This document shows positions 1-9,262 of a stretch of 64,000 bases of DNA, piece by piece; the stretch's first letter is position 1, and the number at the start of each line of letters is the position of its first letter. The translations under genes and the position numbers were made by a program. The notes under the pieces are model-generated. The model was not told the DNA's origin. It was given only the letters and a program-made list of their open reading frames with translations, and made no database searches. The stretch is from NCBI RefSeq assembly GCF_024205745.1, contig NZ_CP073117.1, positions 682,001-746,000 of the forward strand, in the 5' to 3' direction. Source of the stretch: Neisseria subflava (lineage in GTDB: Bacteria > Pseudomonadota > Gammaproteobacteria > Burkholderiales > Neisseriaceae).

Positions 1-1040
1 TCGCGCACACCACCGTGCAACCTACGTCCGTCCAAAAACACTTCTCCTTTGCCGTCTTCATCACGGATAGTATCGTATCTGTCGGCACGGTAGGTGTCGT
101 AACCTCTGCCCCCGTACAGCTCGTCTTTACCCTCATTACCAGCCAAAAGGTCATTGCCGTCCCCACCTTTAAGCTTATCGTCCCCACTGCCGCCCAGCAT
201 CCTGTCGTTCGATTTTGTCCCCGTCATCACATCATTACCCGCATCACCGTACATAGACGCACCGCCGTTCAGACGGGTAGTTGGTTTGCCGTGCAGTAGG
301 CTTTGACGGTCGACCGCGCCGTTTGCATTGACGCTGTTGCCTCTACTATCGCCGAAAGTATCGTAATTTGCCATATGCTTGACGAAACCGACCATGTCTC
401 TTTGCCTTAATCCTGCCTCGGCAAAATCTTTTTCAAAAGCGGTCCGGCGGTGCATAAAGAAGAGAATGTCGTTTTCGTAGTAAGACAACCTGACCGACCC
501 GTTCGTACTCGGATACATCCCATACATATTTTCACGGGCAAGCAAATCTTTGACCTGCTCATAACTTTTACCTTTGACTTGGGGATAAAGACCGCCGCTG
601 ATATGGGTGTTGTACGCTCTGCCGTTGCGCCGCTCTTCGTAAGCGACCATACGCGCCTCGTTGTAAATCGCTTCGGCTTCGCCGTAGCCTCGGGCTTGGG
701 CGTAGGATTTGGCAGTAAGGTAGTAATCAACCGATTTGGCTTGATTTTTACCTAATGCATGTCCAACTTCATGGGCTAAAATTCGGGCAGTAATGTATTG
801 AGAATTTGGCTCAAAATAGATATTTCCTTTTTTAGGGCTGTAATAGGCACCTGAGCCTTTATTAGGAATTTCAAGAAAACTTTTCCCTTTCCCAATAAAT
901 TCATTGATTTGCGCAACCAATTCTTCATCAGCTTTTATCCTGTCCAACTCCGTCATGGTAGAATTAGGCATTCTTTTATTATGGAAACCAAGTTTCTTTA
1001 ATTCAGCTTCTGCCTGTTGATTTAATATTATATTTGCCAT
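1..1040 (-). CDS. RTX-repeat protein with HExxH zinc-protease motif, 3' end off the window
   Basis: The frame opens with ATG at 1038-1040 and stays open for 346 codons to the left edge, so the C-terminus is missing. No signal peptide is visible. Residues 90-94 read HEVGH, a classic HExxH zinc-protease motif, with acidic residues 30-45 positions later (YNEAR, AYEER) that could give a third ligand. Residues about 265-320 are glycine-aspartate nonapeptides of the RTX calcium-binding type (GGSGDDKLK, GGDGNDLLA). This architecture suggests a secreted, calcium-dependent protease or toxin. It resembles FrpA/FrpC only in its repeats. The lipoprotein gene upstream ends 9 bases before this start, so they are probably co-transcribed. 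The catalytic role is inferred from the motif; the exact family (M91-like is possible) is unsure. Confidence 0.75.
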   Translation of the reverse strand, partial: MANIILNQQAEAELKKLGFHNKRMPNSTMTELDRIKADEELVAQINEFIGKGKSFLEIPNKGSGAYYSPKKGNIYFEPNSQYITARILAHEVGHALGKNQAKSVDYYLTAKSYAQARGYGEAEAIYNEARMVAYEERRNGRAYNTHISGGLYPQVKGKSYEQVKDLLARENMYGMYPSTNGSVRLSYYENDILFFMHRRTAFEKDFAEAGLRQRDMVGFVKHMANYDTFGDSRGNSVNANGAVDRQSLLHGKPTTRLNGGASMYGDAGNDVMTGTKSNDRMLGGSGDDKLKGGDGNDLLAGNEGKDELYGGRGYDTYRADRYDTIRDEDGKGEVFLDGRRLHGGVR

Positions 1041-1049
1041 AAAAACTCC

Positions 1050-1700
1050 TTAATTCATCGGACTCATTTCAAGATTGCTATAAAAAGAAAGAGCTAAAAT
1101 AGCACCAGTACCTGAATTTGTAGCAATCATCTCTCTACCATTTTCTCTCCAATAATAATGAAACCGTTCTTTAATTGAATCACTTTCTTTTCTATCCACA
1201 AAGATTGTGTCCGTATAATAGGAATCTGGCATTTCATCTTCTGTAGGAACAGGAAGAAAAGCAGGAAAGGTATTCTCAGGAAAAATACTTCCTTTTTTTT
1301 CTCGATATTTTTTTGTCATTGATATGTATATATTTGTTTTATAAGACGTATGCTCGATAACAACATACATTCCAATTGGTGACTCTATATCTAAATACTT
1401 TGGCATCTCAGGGTAGCTGTCTATTACTGGAACTTTCCATATTTCTTTCAATTCTTCGGCATGCATCACATACAGACAGTCATCTTTAAACGCTGTTTCG
1501 TACATCTGTTTAATCAAATCATCACGACTTTCCACTTTATGCAACATTCTGCGGCAGCGATTTCGTACCTGTTCCATCATCGTTTCTTTCTTTACAGTTT
1601 GGGTATTTGGGGAATGTTCTTTGTTCCTACTACTACTTACTTGTTGAGTGCAGGAACTCAATAAAAAAACAGTTAATACGGCAGTTGACGACAGTTTCAT
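1050..1700 (-). CDS. Predicted lipoprotein, unknown function, paired with the RTX protease-like gene
   Basis: The 216-residue product begins with a lipoprotein signal peptide: a KLSS n-region, a hydrophobic core (AVLTVFLL) and lipobox LLSSC, giving a lipidated Cys near residue 17. The mature part is charged and soluble-looking, without repeats or membrane segments. I do not recognise the family. Its stop lies 9 bases before the metalloprotease-like RTX gene, so the two form a likely operon, with the lipoprotein first. A lipoprotein coupled to a toxin-like gene could be an immunity protein, a surface anchor or a secretion partner (compare FrpD with FrpC in meningococci). This is inference from position. 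A run of eight A (T8 on the plus strand at 1313-1320) inside the gene is a possible slippage site. Confidence 0.7.
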   Translation of the reverse strand: MKLSSTAVLTVFLLSSCTQQVSSSRNKEHSPNTQTVKKETMMEQVRNRCRRMLHKVESRDDLIKQMYETAFKDDCLYVMHAEELKEIWKVPVIDSYPEMPKYLDIESPIGMYVVIEHTSYKTNIYISMTKKYREKKGSIFPENTFPAFLPVPTEDEMPDSYYTDTIFVDRKESDSIKERFHYYWRENGREMIATNSGTGAILALSFYSNLEMSPMN

Positions 1701-1768
1701 GCATAGTCTCCTTTTTAGACTGTATATTTAAATAAATTTCTTCCGAGAAGTTTAGACAACTTTGATTT

Positions 1769-3664
1769 CTATTGCGCATCTTTAAACCCGCGTTTCAAAT
1801 GCACCATCAGCAACGCCACCGCCGCAGGGGTTACGCCGGAAATTCGGCTTGCCTGTCCAACGGTTTCGGGTTTGTGCTGGTTGAGCTTTTGCTGCACTTC
1901 GGCGGATAAACCTTTGACTTTGCTGTAATCGATGTCGTCGGGCAGCTTTAAGGTTTCGATGTCGCGGCGGCTGTCGATTTCTTCGTTTTGGCGGTCGATA
2001 TAGCCTTGGTATTTGACTTGGATTTCGACTTGCTCAATCACGTTTTCAGGCAGCCTGCACTCGGGTTGTGCGCCTTCGAGCGTCATCAGTGCGGCGTAGT
2101 CGAGGTTCGGGCGGCGCAGGAGGTCGTGCAGGTTGGCTTCCCGGCTGAGTTTTTGCCCGAACACGCGGATTTGTTCGTCTTCGGCGAGTTTTTGCGGCGT
2201 GTACCACGTTGTTTTCAAACGTTGGATTTCGCGTTCGATGGCTTCGCGTTTTTCGTTGAACATACGCCATTGTTCTTCACCCACCAAGCCGATTTTGTAG
2301 CCGTCCTCGGTCAGGCGCATATCGGCGTTGTCTTCCCTGAGTTGCAGGCGGTATTCGGCGCGGCTGGTGAACATTCGGTAAGGTTCGTTCACGCCTTTGG
2401 TGATGAGGTCGTCCACCAATACGCCGAGATAGGCTTGTTCGCGGCGCAGCAGGAGCGGGTCTTGTTCGCGGATGTATTGCACGGCATTTGCGCCTGCGAG
2501 CAGGCCTTGCGCGGCGGCTTCTTCGTAACCGGTGGTGCCGTTGATTTGTCCGGCGAAGAAGAGGCCTTGGATGGTTTTGGTTTCGAGGCTGGCTTTGAGG
2601 TTGCGCGGATCGAAGTAGTCGTATTCGATGGCGTAGCCGGGGCGCAGGATATGGGCGTTTTCGAGGCCTTTCATGCTGCGTACAAGCGCGATTTGAATAT
2701 CGAACGGCAGGCTGGTGGAGATACCGTTTGGGTAGTATTCGTGCGTAGTCAGGCCTTCGGGTTCGAGGAAAATCTGGTGGCTGTCTTTGTCGGCGAAGCG
2801 GTTGATTTTGTCTTCGATAGACGGACAATAACGCGGACCCACGCCTTCGATTTTGCCGGTAAACATCGGGCTGCGGTCGAAGCCTGATCGGATGATGTCG
2901 TGGGTTTGCGTGTTGGTATGCGTAATCCAGCAAGACACTTGGCGTGGGTGCATATCGGCGTTGCCGCGTACAGACATTACGGGAACGGGTGTGTCGCCGG
3001 GCTGTTCGGTCAGTTGGGAGAAGTCAATCGTGCGTCCGTCAATACGCGGCGGCGTGCCGGTTTTCAGACGGCCTTGAGGCAGGTTCAATTCGCGTAAACG
3101 ACCGCCCAAGGATTTGGCGGCTGGATCGCCGGCGCGGCCACCTTCGTAGTTTTCCAAACCGATGTGGATTTTGCCGGACAAAAACGTGCCTGCGGTCAAC
3201 ACGACGGCGCGTGCTTTAAACTCCACGCCCATTGCGGTCACCACGCCGCTGATGCGTTCTCCGTCGAGCGTGACGTCTTCGACGGCTTGTTGGAAAAGGT
3301 CGAGGTTTTCTTGGTTTTCCAACATCTCGCGGATGGCGGCTTTATATAGGATACGGTCGGCCTGCGCGCGTGTGGCTCGTACTGCCGCGCCTTTGCTGGC
3401 ATTCAAGCGGCGGAACTGGATACCGGATTTGTCGGTGGCCAGTGCCATCGCGCCGCCCAGTGCGTCGAGTTCGCGCACGAGGTGGCCTTTGCCGATACCG
3501 CCGATGGAAGGGTTGCACGACATTTGGCCGAGGGTTTCGATGTTGTGTGAGAGCAGCAGGGTTTGCGCACCCATACGTGCGGCGGCAAGTGCAGCTTCGG
3601 TACCGGCATGGCCGCCACCGACGACAATCACGTCGTAGGTTTTGGGATAAATCATGTAAGTCAT
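1769..3664 (-). CDS. mnmG: tRNA uridine-5-carboxymethylaminomethyl modification enzyme MnmG
   Basis: MnmG, with MnmE, places the 5-carboxymethylaminomethyl group on U34 of tRNAs reading two-family codons, using FAD, NADH and methylene-tetrahydrofolate. The 631-residue protein has the family's usual length. Near the N-terminus it has the FAD-binding glycine loop [12 protein letters not shown], followed by the signature [18 protein letters not shown] second conserved block, [21 protein letters not shown], sits near residue 370. The C-terminal helical domain ends in KRGFKDAQ. The alternative start MIYPKTYDV, three codons later, is equally plausible. DUS-rich spacers isolate it from its neighbours, so it is probably monocistronic. 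Confidence 0.97.
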   Translation of the reverse strand: MTYMIYPKTYDVIVVGGGHAGTEAALAAARMGAQTLLLSHNIETLGQMSCNPSIGGIGKGHLVRELDALGGAMALATDKSGIQFRRLNASKGAAVRATRAQADRILYKAAIREMLENQENLDLFQQAVEDVTLDGERISGVVTAMGVEFKARAVVLTAGTFLSGKIHIGLENYEGGRAGDPAAKSLGGRLRELNLPQGRLKTGTPPRIDGRTIDFSQLTEQPGDTPVPVMSVRGNADMHPRQVSCWITHTNTQTHDIIRSGFDRSPMFTGKIEGVGPRYCPSIEDKINRFADKDSHQIFLEPEGLTTHEYYPNGISTSLPFDIQIALVRSMKGLENAHILRPGYAIEYDYFDPRNLKASLETKTIQGLFFAGQINGTTGYEEAAAQGLLAGANAVQYIREQDPLLLRREQAYLGVLVDDLITKGVNEPYRMFTSRAEYRLQLREDNADMRLTEDGYKIGLVGEEQWRMFNEKREAIEREIQRLKTTWYTPQKLAEDEQIRVFGQKLSREANLHDLLRRPNLDYAALMTLEGAQPECRLPENVIEQVEIQVKYQGYIDRQNEEIDSRRDIETLKLPDDIDYSKVKGLSAEVQQKLNQHKPETVGQASRISGVTPAAVALLMVHLKRGFKDAQ

Positions 3665-3684
3665 GTTTATGTGTTCTGTAAAGG

Positions 3685-3722
3685 TTTCAGACGGCCTTTT
3701 GTTGATCAGGCCGTCTGAAAAA
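3685..3722 (-). terminator. Inverted DUS pair, likely amgK terminator
   Basis: Two AG-form DUS copies in inverted orientation form a 12-13 bp stem with a short loop, 26 bases beyond the amgK stop. On the minus strand the stem runs into a T-rich stretch, so it should end amgK transcription ahead of mnmG. Confidence 0.7.
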
Positions 3723-3747
3723 TGGAATCAAATCTTAAAAACCAAGC

Positions 3748-4752
3748 TTAGAAGGTATAGCCTGTTTCCAATTCGTCATCGCCGACCAATTCGACCAGCA
3801 ACGCATAGAGCGGTGCCAAATCGTTGTAACGGCGCGATACGCGGCGCAAGTAGTTCAAGAAGCGCGGGATTTCCGGGCGGTATTTGTCTTTGTCGTCGCG
3901 GTAGTACAGGCGTGCAAAAATACCGGCCACTTTCAAATGGCGTTGTACGCCCATCCATTCAAACCAACGGTAGAACTCGTCAAACTCGGCAGGCACAGGC
4001 AGCTCGGCAGCGCGTGCTTTTTCCCAGTAACGGATGACCAAGTCCAATACAAATTCTTCTTCCCATTCGATAAACGCATCGCGCAGCAGCGACACCAAAT
4101 CATAAGAAATTGGGCCGTAAAGCGCGTCTTGGAAGTCCAACACGCCCGGGCGGCCTTTTGCCAGCATTAGATTGCGGACGATAAAGTCGCGGTGGACATA
4201 AACTTTAGGTTGCTCCAATAAGGGCGGCAACAGTGTATCAACGGTTTGCTGCCACAACTGGCGTTGCTTGAAGGTCAGCTCGCGGCCCAATTCTTTGGCC
4301 ACAAACCATTCGGGGAACAAGTTAATCTCGCGCAGCATGACTTCGCGGTCGTATTCCGGCAGTTTGCCGGGTTGGCTGGCCTTTTGCAGTTCGATCAGTT
4401 CGTCGATGGCTTCGAGCAGCAGGGCTTTGTGGGCGGTTTCGCTGTTTTCCTGATTCATGGCGGTCAGGAATGTGGTATTGCCCAAATCGTTCAACACCAT
4501 AAAGCCCAATGCTTCATCCACATGAAGCACTTGCGGCACATTGACCATATTAAACAATTTTTGCACTTTCAAATACGGTGCAACACTCATCTTCTCAGGA
4601 GGCGCATCCATACAGATGACGGTTTGGCCGTCTGAAAACGTCGCGCGGAAATAACGGCGGAAGTCGGCATCGGCTGCCGCAAAGCTCAATTCGAACGGCT
4701 GGTTCGGGTAAACAGACTCCAGCCAGTTTTGTAATTCGGTTTGTCGTTGCAT
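3748..4752 (-). CDS. amgK: N-acetylmuramate/N-acetylglucosamine kinase AmgK (phosphotransferase family)
   Basis: The 334-residue protein has the aminoglycoside-phosphotransferase fold: the catalytic motif VHRDFIVRNLM near residue 186 and the metal-binding block LDFQDALYGPISYDLVSLL shortly after. In Pseudomonas and Neisseria this family phosphorylates the anomeric position of MurNAc and GlcNAc, in the recycling route that bypasses early MurNAc synthesis. Its divergent position next to lptD (69 bp gap) is the same neighbourhood known in other Gram-negatives, which supports the assignment. The usual partner nucleotidyltransferase gene murU is not adjacent here; mnmG follows instead. The start at 4752 gives MQRQTELQNWL and no longer frame is credible. 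Confidence 0.87.
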   Translation of the reverse strand: MQRQTELQNWLESVYPNQPFELSFAAADADFRRYFRATFSDGQTVICMDAPPEKMSVAPYLKVQKLFNMVNVPQVLHVDEALGFMVLNDLGNTTFLTAMNQENSETAHKALLLEAIDELIELQKASQPGKLPEYDREVMLREINLFPEWFVAKELGRELTFKQRQLWQQTVDTLLPPLLEQPKVYVHRDFIVRNLMLAKGRPGVLDFQDALYGPISYDLVSLLRDAFIEWEEEFVLDLVIRYWEKARAAELPVPAEFDEFYRWFEWMGVQRHLKVAGIFARLYYRDDKDKYRPEIPRFLNYLRRVSRRYNDLAPLYALLVELVGDDELETGYTF

Positions 4753-4821
4753 AGCGGTATCGCAGAATTTCAGGTTACAATAACCGCTATTCTAACTGGC
4801 AAACCGATTTAAGGGGCGATT

Positions 4822-7221
4822 TTGGCTCGTTTATTTTCACTCAAACCCTTGGTACTCGCCTTAATTATGGGCTTTGGCGCAACAGCCGTGCGCGCGGAAG
4901 ATGCTTCTGTTCCGCAGGCAGAAGACTATACCCCTGCCCACACCGCTGCATCCAAACCGGCAAAAACCAGCCAAAGCGAAGCCGATCCGCTTTCTTTGGG
5001 CAGTACTTGCCTGTTTTGCGACCACGAAGATGCCAAGCCGGCCGAAACCGCCGAAATCAAACGTAGCGGCGAGCCTGCCCTGCCTGCCGATTACACCCGC
5101 GTCAACGCTGATAAAATAGAAGGTCAGACCCAAGTCGGCGTCCGTGCCGAAGGCGATGTCATTGTCGAGCGCAATGCCGATGTTCTCAACGCCGATTGGG
5201 CGCAATACGACCAAGCCACCGATACCGTTACCGCCGGCGACCGCTTTACCCTGTATCAAAACGGTTCGACCGTATCCGGCGACCAATTGGTTTACAACCT
5301 CAAAGACCAAACCGGTTCCGGCACTGCCGTACGCCTCAATACCGAACAAGGCGGCCGCCGCCTTCAAAGTGTCAGCGAAAAAGCCGAACTCAAAGGCAAA
5401 GGCCTCTACAAACTCATCAATACCAAATTCAACACCTGTTCGCCCGGCGATGCCAGCTGGTATATCCAAGCGCAAAGCATTGAAGCCGATGAATCGACAG
5501 GTATCGGCGTGGCCAAACACGCTTCGCTCGTATTCGGCGGCGTACCCGTCCTCTACACGCCTTGGGCGGACTTCCCCATCAACGGCAACCGCAAAAGCGG
5601 CCTGCTCGTTCCGACCATTGCCACAGGTTCAGACGGCCTTGAGCTGAGCCTGCCCTACTACTTCAACCTTGCGCCGAATTTGGATGCCACCATCCGCCCG
5701 GGCATCATCAGCAAACGCGGCGTGCAACTGGGCGGCCAAGTCCGTTATCTGAAACCGAATTACAGCGGCGAAGTCGATGGCGACTGGATGCCCAACGACC
5801 AAAAAAGCGTCCACAACAACCGCTACCAGTTCAAATGGAAACACCAGCAGCAGCTGAACGGCAAAATCAGCGGCGGCATCAACTACAACCAAGTTTCCGA
5901 CGACGATTACTACCGCGACTTCTACGGCCGCGAAGACATCGCGCGCAACGTCAACCTCGACCGTCAGGCATGGCTCAATTACAGCGACAAACTGCTAGGC
6001 GGCAGCTTCGACGGCTCGTTGCGCGTACAAAAATATCAAACGCTTGCCAACCAAGACGGTTATAAAGACGAACCTTATGCCATCATGCCCCGTCTGACCG
6101 GCCGTTGGCAAAGCCATCTCGGCAAAGCGCAACTCAACGTGTTCGGCCAATTTACCCGTTTTGACCACGATACCAAGCAAGACGGCAGCCGCGTGGTGCT
6201 CTACCCGAGCGTCAAATGGGACTTCCACAACCAATGGGGCTACATCCGGCCTAAAGTCGGCGTACACGCCACTTATTACAGCCTCAACAGCTTCAACGGC
6301 CAAAGCAGCCGCAATGTCAGCCGCGTCCTGCCGATCATCAACGTCGACAGCGGCCTGACTTTCGAGCGCAGGGCCCGTCTATTCGGCGGAGAATACCTGC
6401 AAACGCTCGAACCGCGCCTGTTTTACAACTACATTCCGACCAAGTCCCAAAACGACCTGCCTAATTTCGACAGCTCCGAAAACAGCTTTACCTATTCGCA
6501 GCTGTTCCGCGAAAATCTGTATTCGGGCAACGACCGCATCAATTCGGCCAACAGCCTGACGCTGGCCACACAAAGCCGTATCCTCAACCCCAACACCGGT
6601 GCAGAACTCTTCCGTGCAGGTATCGGCCAGAAGTTTTATTTCAAAAAAGACAACGTCCTGCCTGACGGCAACGTCAGCAATTATCCGCGCAGCCAATCCG
6701 ACTGGGTAGCCTTTGCACACGGCAACATTACCCCGAGCACCCGCATTGATTTGGACATCCACTACAACCAAAACCTAAGCCGTGCCGAAAGCTACGCCGC
6801 AGGGATTACCTACAACCCCGAACCCGGCAAAGTCTTAAGCGCGCGCTACAAATACGGACGCAACGAGCGCATTTATCTGCAAGCCAACGGCGACTATTTC
6901 TACGACAGGCTCAGCCAAATCGACCTTGCCGCCCAATGGCCGTTGAGTAAAAACCTGTATGCCGTTGCCCGTTACAACTACGAAATCGAAGCCAAAAAAC
7001 CGCTGGAAATGCTCATCGGTGCAGAATACAAAAGCAACTGCGGCTGCTGGAGCGCAAGCTTGGTCGGCCAACGCTATGTTACCGGCGAAAACAGCCACAA
7101 AAACGCCGTATTCTTCAACCTCCAACTCAAAGACTTGAGCAATATCAGCAACAACCCATTCGAAAAACTCCGCTTAGCCATCCCCGGTTACAGCAAAACC
7201 AACGAGGTAGTCAAACAATGA
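4822..7221 (+). CDS. lptD: LPS-assembly protein LptD
   Basis: LptD is the outer-membrane barrel that, with lipoprotein LptE, inserts lipo-oligosaccharide into the outer leaflet. The 799-residue product starts at a TTG codon (MARLFSLKPL), followed by a signal peptide ending near residue 25 (AVRA). An OstA/LptA-like jellyroll covers roughly residues 95-200, and the beta-barrel runs from about 290 to the end. A Cys pair at residues 63 and 66 (STCLFC) and a second pair near the C-terminus (NCGC) match the disulfides that gate LptD maturation. The stop overlaps the surA start (ATGA), so the two are translationally coupled. The protein is clearly homologous to, but substantially different from, the meningococcal LptD I remember. 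Confidence 0.96.
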   Translation: MARLFSLKPLVLALIMGFGATAVRAEDASVPQAEDYTPAHTAASKPAKTSQSEADPLSLGSTCLFCDHEDAKPAETAEIKRSGEPALPADYTRVNADKIEGQTQVGVRAEGDVIVERNADVLNADWAQYDQATDTVTAGDRFTLYQNGSTVSGDQLVYNLKDQTGSGTAVRLNTEQGGRRLQSVSEKAELKGKGLYKLINTKFNTCSPGDASWYIQAQSIEADESTGIGVAKHASLVFGGVPVLYTPWADFPINGNRKSGLLVPTIATGSDGLELSLPYYFNLAPNLDATIRPGIISKRGVQLGGQVRYLKPNYSGEVDGDWMPNDQKSVHNNRYQFKWKHQQQLNGKISGGINYNQVSDDDYYRDFYGREDIARNVNLDRQAWLNYSDKLLGGSFDGSLRVQKYQTLANQDGYKDEPYAIMPRLTGRWQSHLGKAQLNVFGQFTRFDHDTKQDGSRVVLYPSVKWDFHNQWGYIRPKVGVHATYYSLNSFNGQSSRNVSRVLPIINVDSGLTFERRARLFGGEYLQTLEPRLFYNYIPTKSQNDLPNFDSSENSFTYSQLFRENLYSGNDRINSANSLTLATQSRILNPNTGAELFRAGIGQKFYFKKDNVLPDGNVSNYPRSQSDWVAFAHGNITPSTRIDLDIHYNQNLSRAESYAAGITYNPEPGKVLSARYKYGRNERIYLQANGDYFYDRLSQIDLAAQWPLSKNLYAVARYNYEIEAKKPLEMLIGAEYKSNCGCWSASLVGQRYVTGENSHKNAVFFNLQLKDLSNISNNPFEKLRLAIPGYSKTNEVVKQ

Positions 7222-8207
7222 ACTTCAAACCCCTGATTCTCGTCGCCGCACTCACTCTCGCAGTAGGCGCACACGCCGCCCCTAAAGCCAAAGCAAGCAA
7301 AGCGCGTGCAGCCAAAGCAGCTGCCGTCAGCGCAACCACCATGCCTGCCGTACAAAGCGGCGTACATCTTTCAGACGGCATTGCCGCGGTTGTCGACAAC
7401 GAAGTCATTACCCACCGTCAAGTAGAACAAGCCGTGGCACAAGCGCGTCAAACCATGCCTAAAGGCACACAAATGGACGCCAACGAGCTGCGCCAACAGG
7501 TTTTGGCACAAATGATCAACCAATCCCTGATCCTCCAAGCCGGCAAACGCCGTAATATCCAAGCAACCGATAGCGAAATCGAAGCCGTTATCGCGCACAA
7601 CCCCAACATCAAAAATCCGTCTGCCGCCGTCCGTCAAGACATCGCCGACAGCATTATTGTTGAAAAAGTGCGCCAACAAGCCATCATGCAAAACAGCCGC
7701 GTGAGCGACTCCGAAGTGGCACGCTACATCGAGCAGGCCAAACAACAAGGCGTAACCCTGCCTGAAGCAGACCCTGTGCGCCAATACCATGCCCAACACA
7801 TCCTCATTAAAGCCGACAACGACAATGCCGCCGTCGGCGCAGAAAGCACCATCCGCAAAATCTACTCACAGGCCCGCAGCGGCGCAGATTTCGGCGGTTT
7901 GGCACGCCAATACTCGCAAGACAGCAGCGCCGGCAATGGCGGTGATTTGGGCTGGTTTGCCGACGGCATGATGGTTGCCCCATTTGAAGAAGCCGTCCAC
8001 AAACTCAAACCCGGCCAAATCAGCGCCCCTGTCCGCACCCAATTCGGCTGGCACATCATCAAGCTGAACGACGTCCGCGAAGCAGGTACACCTGAAGAGC
8101 GCCAACAAAACGCCGTCCGCCAATACCTGTCCCAACAAAAAGCACAACAGGCGACCACCAACCTCCTGCGCGAACTGCACAGCAGCTCATACGTTGACGT
8201 ACGCTAA
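7218..8207 (+). CDS. surA: Periplasmic chaperone / peptidyl-prolyl isomerase, SurA family
   Basis: This protein escorts unfolded outer-membrane proteins, including LptD, across the periplasm. The 329-residue product has a signal peptide ending AVGAHA, a low-complexity Ala/Lys linker, a SurA N-terminal helical domain (about residues 50-165: IAAVVDNEVITHRQVEQAV) and a single parvulin domain (about 190-290: YHAQHILIKAD ... GGDLGWFADGMM ... TQFGWHIIKL). E. coli SurA has two parvulin domains, so this is the shorter neisserial form. The ATG overlaps the lptD stop by four bases, so chaperone and client are coupled. A DUS hairpin terminator follows at 8246. Confidence 0.92.
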   Translation: MNFKPLILVAALTLAVGAHAAPKAKASKARAAKAAAVSATTMPAVQSGVHLSDGIAAVVDNEVITHRQVEQAVAQARQTMPKGTQMDANELRQQVLAQMINQSLILQAGKRRNIQATDSEIEAVIAHNPNIKNPSAAVRQDIADSIIVEKVRQQAIMQNSRVSDSEVARYIEQAKQQGVTLPEADPVRQYHAQHILIKADNDNAAVGAESTIRKIYSQARSGADFGGLARQYSQDSSAGNGGDLGWFADGMMVAPFEEAVHKLKPGQISAPVRTQFGWHIIKLNDVREAGTPEERQQNAVRQYLSQQKAQQATTNLLRELHSSSYVDVR

Positions 8208-8245
8208 TCGCGCGTATTGTTAAAAAGGCAGAAATCCGTACAATA

Positions 8246-8280
8246 AGGCCGTCTGAAATCCATTGTTCAGACGGCCTTTT
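8246..8280 (+). terminator. Inverted DUS pair terminator of lptD-surA
   Basis: AGGCCGTCTGAA and its inverted copy flank an 11-base loop, and the hairpin is followed by TTTT. It lies 39 bases past the surA stop. Confidence 0.85.
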
Positions 8281-8321
8281 CTCCTTTTACTTAAGCAACC
8301 CATTGATTAAAGCACCCCATC

Positions 8322-9131
8322 ATGCCCATCCGTCCCAACTGGCAAACCGCTACCCTGCTGCAAGCCGAAGAAACCTCCGTTACCTCCGCCCACACCGGCC
8401 GCACCTACCGCATTCAAGCCGCGACACTCGGCGAGCGTCCGGCAGGCGGCTATCCCGTGCTGTATATCCTTGACGGGGATGCCTTTTTCCCCGCCATCCT
8501 CAATATGGCGCAATCCCTGCTCATCAACCCCATCACCCAAAGCCATGCCGCCTGTCTGATTGTCGGTATCGGCTACACTGGTGGCAACATCCGCGACCTA
8601 AGCCAACGCGCACTCGACTACACGCCACCGCTGCCCGACAACGCGCCCGAATCCGAACGCAAACAATACGGCCAAGCCGACCGCTTCAGCCGCTTTATCG
8701 ATGACGAACTCTCCGCCCTGCTCAACAGCAAATACCGCATCGATACCCAAAACCAAGCCGTCTTCGGCCATTCGTTCGGCGCACTGTACGGCCTCTATTC
8801 CCTGTTCACCCGTCCCGAACGATTCCGCCATTATTTGCTGGTTTCGCCGTCTATCTGGTGGCAAGACCGCCGCGTACTTGATTGGCTGCCCGACGCTTTG
8901 CCGCAAGGAATCGGCATCCGCCTCGGCGCAGGCGAGCATGAAGGCAGAAACAACCGTCCCGACCAAACCAGCCGCGGCATGGTCGCACAAGCTAAAATCC
9001 TTGCCGGCACTTTGCACCACCTCGGCGCAGATGTCCGCTTTACCCTCTACCCCAACGCCAATCACGGCAACGCCCCGTTTTACGCCCTGACCGACTGCAT
9101 CGAATATTTGCGCGGCGCATGGCAGCGTTGA
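8322..9131 (+). CDS. Alpha/beta-hydrolase esterase (esterase D / Fes-IroE-like)
   Basis: The 269-residue protein shows the alpha/beta-hydrolase esterase signature: strand YPVLYILDGDAFF, oxyanion region VGIGYTGG, nucleophile elbow GHSFGALYGL (serine near residue 148), a later acidic residue and the C-terminal catalytic histidine in NANHGNAPFY. This PF00756-type fold includes ferric-enterobactin esterases (Fes/IroE), S-formylglutathione hydrolase and broader carboxylesterases. I see no signal peptide, so cytoplasmic action is likely. There is no siderophore gene cluster nearby, so a siderophore-esterase role is only one option. ATG at 8322 follows a weak ribosome site. Confidence 0.8.
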   Translation: MPIRPNWQTATLLQAEETSVTSAHTGRTYRIQAATLGERPAGGYPVLYILDGDAFFPAILNMAQSLLINPITQSHAACLIVGIGYTGGNIRDLSQRALDYTPPLPDNAPESERKQYGQADRFSRFIDDELSALLNSKYRIDTQNQAVFGHSFGALYGLYSLFTRPERFRHYLLVSPSIWWQDRRVLDWLPDALPQGIGIRLGAGEHEGRNNRPDQTSRGMVAQAKILAGTLHHLGADVRFTLYPNANHGNAPFYALTDCIEYLRGAWQR

Positions 9132-9225
9132 AGCAGGTTTGCCAAACATCGAGGCCGTCTGAAACGCAAACTTAGAAGCGTATTGAACCTATTGGATCGA
9201 TCTAAAATCCAATTATAAAAAGGCC

Positions 9226-9245
9226 GAGACCTTTGCAAAGGTCTC
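9226..9245. repeat. 20-bp palindrome formed from two IS1106-type terminal ends
   Basis: GAGACCTTTGCAAAGGTCTC is a perfect palindrome. Its halves equal the outer 14 bases of both ends of the insertion sequence at 42498-43714, merged across the TTTGCAAA they share. It is preceded by AGGCC, as is the intact element. It looks like a deletion scar of an IS copy or a minimal miniature element, and could also act as a terminator hairpin. Confidence 0.6.
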
Positions 9246-9262
9246 GGGGCATGAAAAAGGGA

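Noticed and set aside
1988-2887. 299-codon plus-strand open frame
   Set aside because: Antisense to mnmG, with shadow composition; mnmG motifs are unambiguous.
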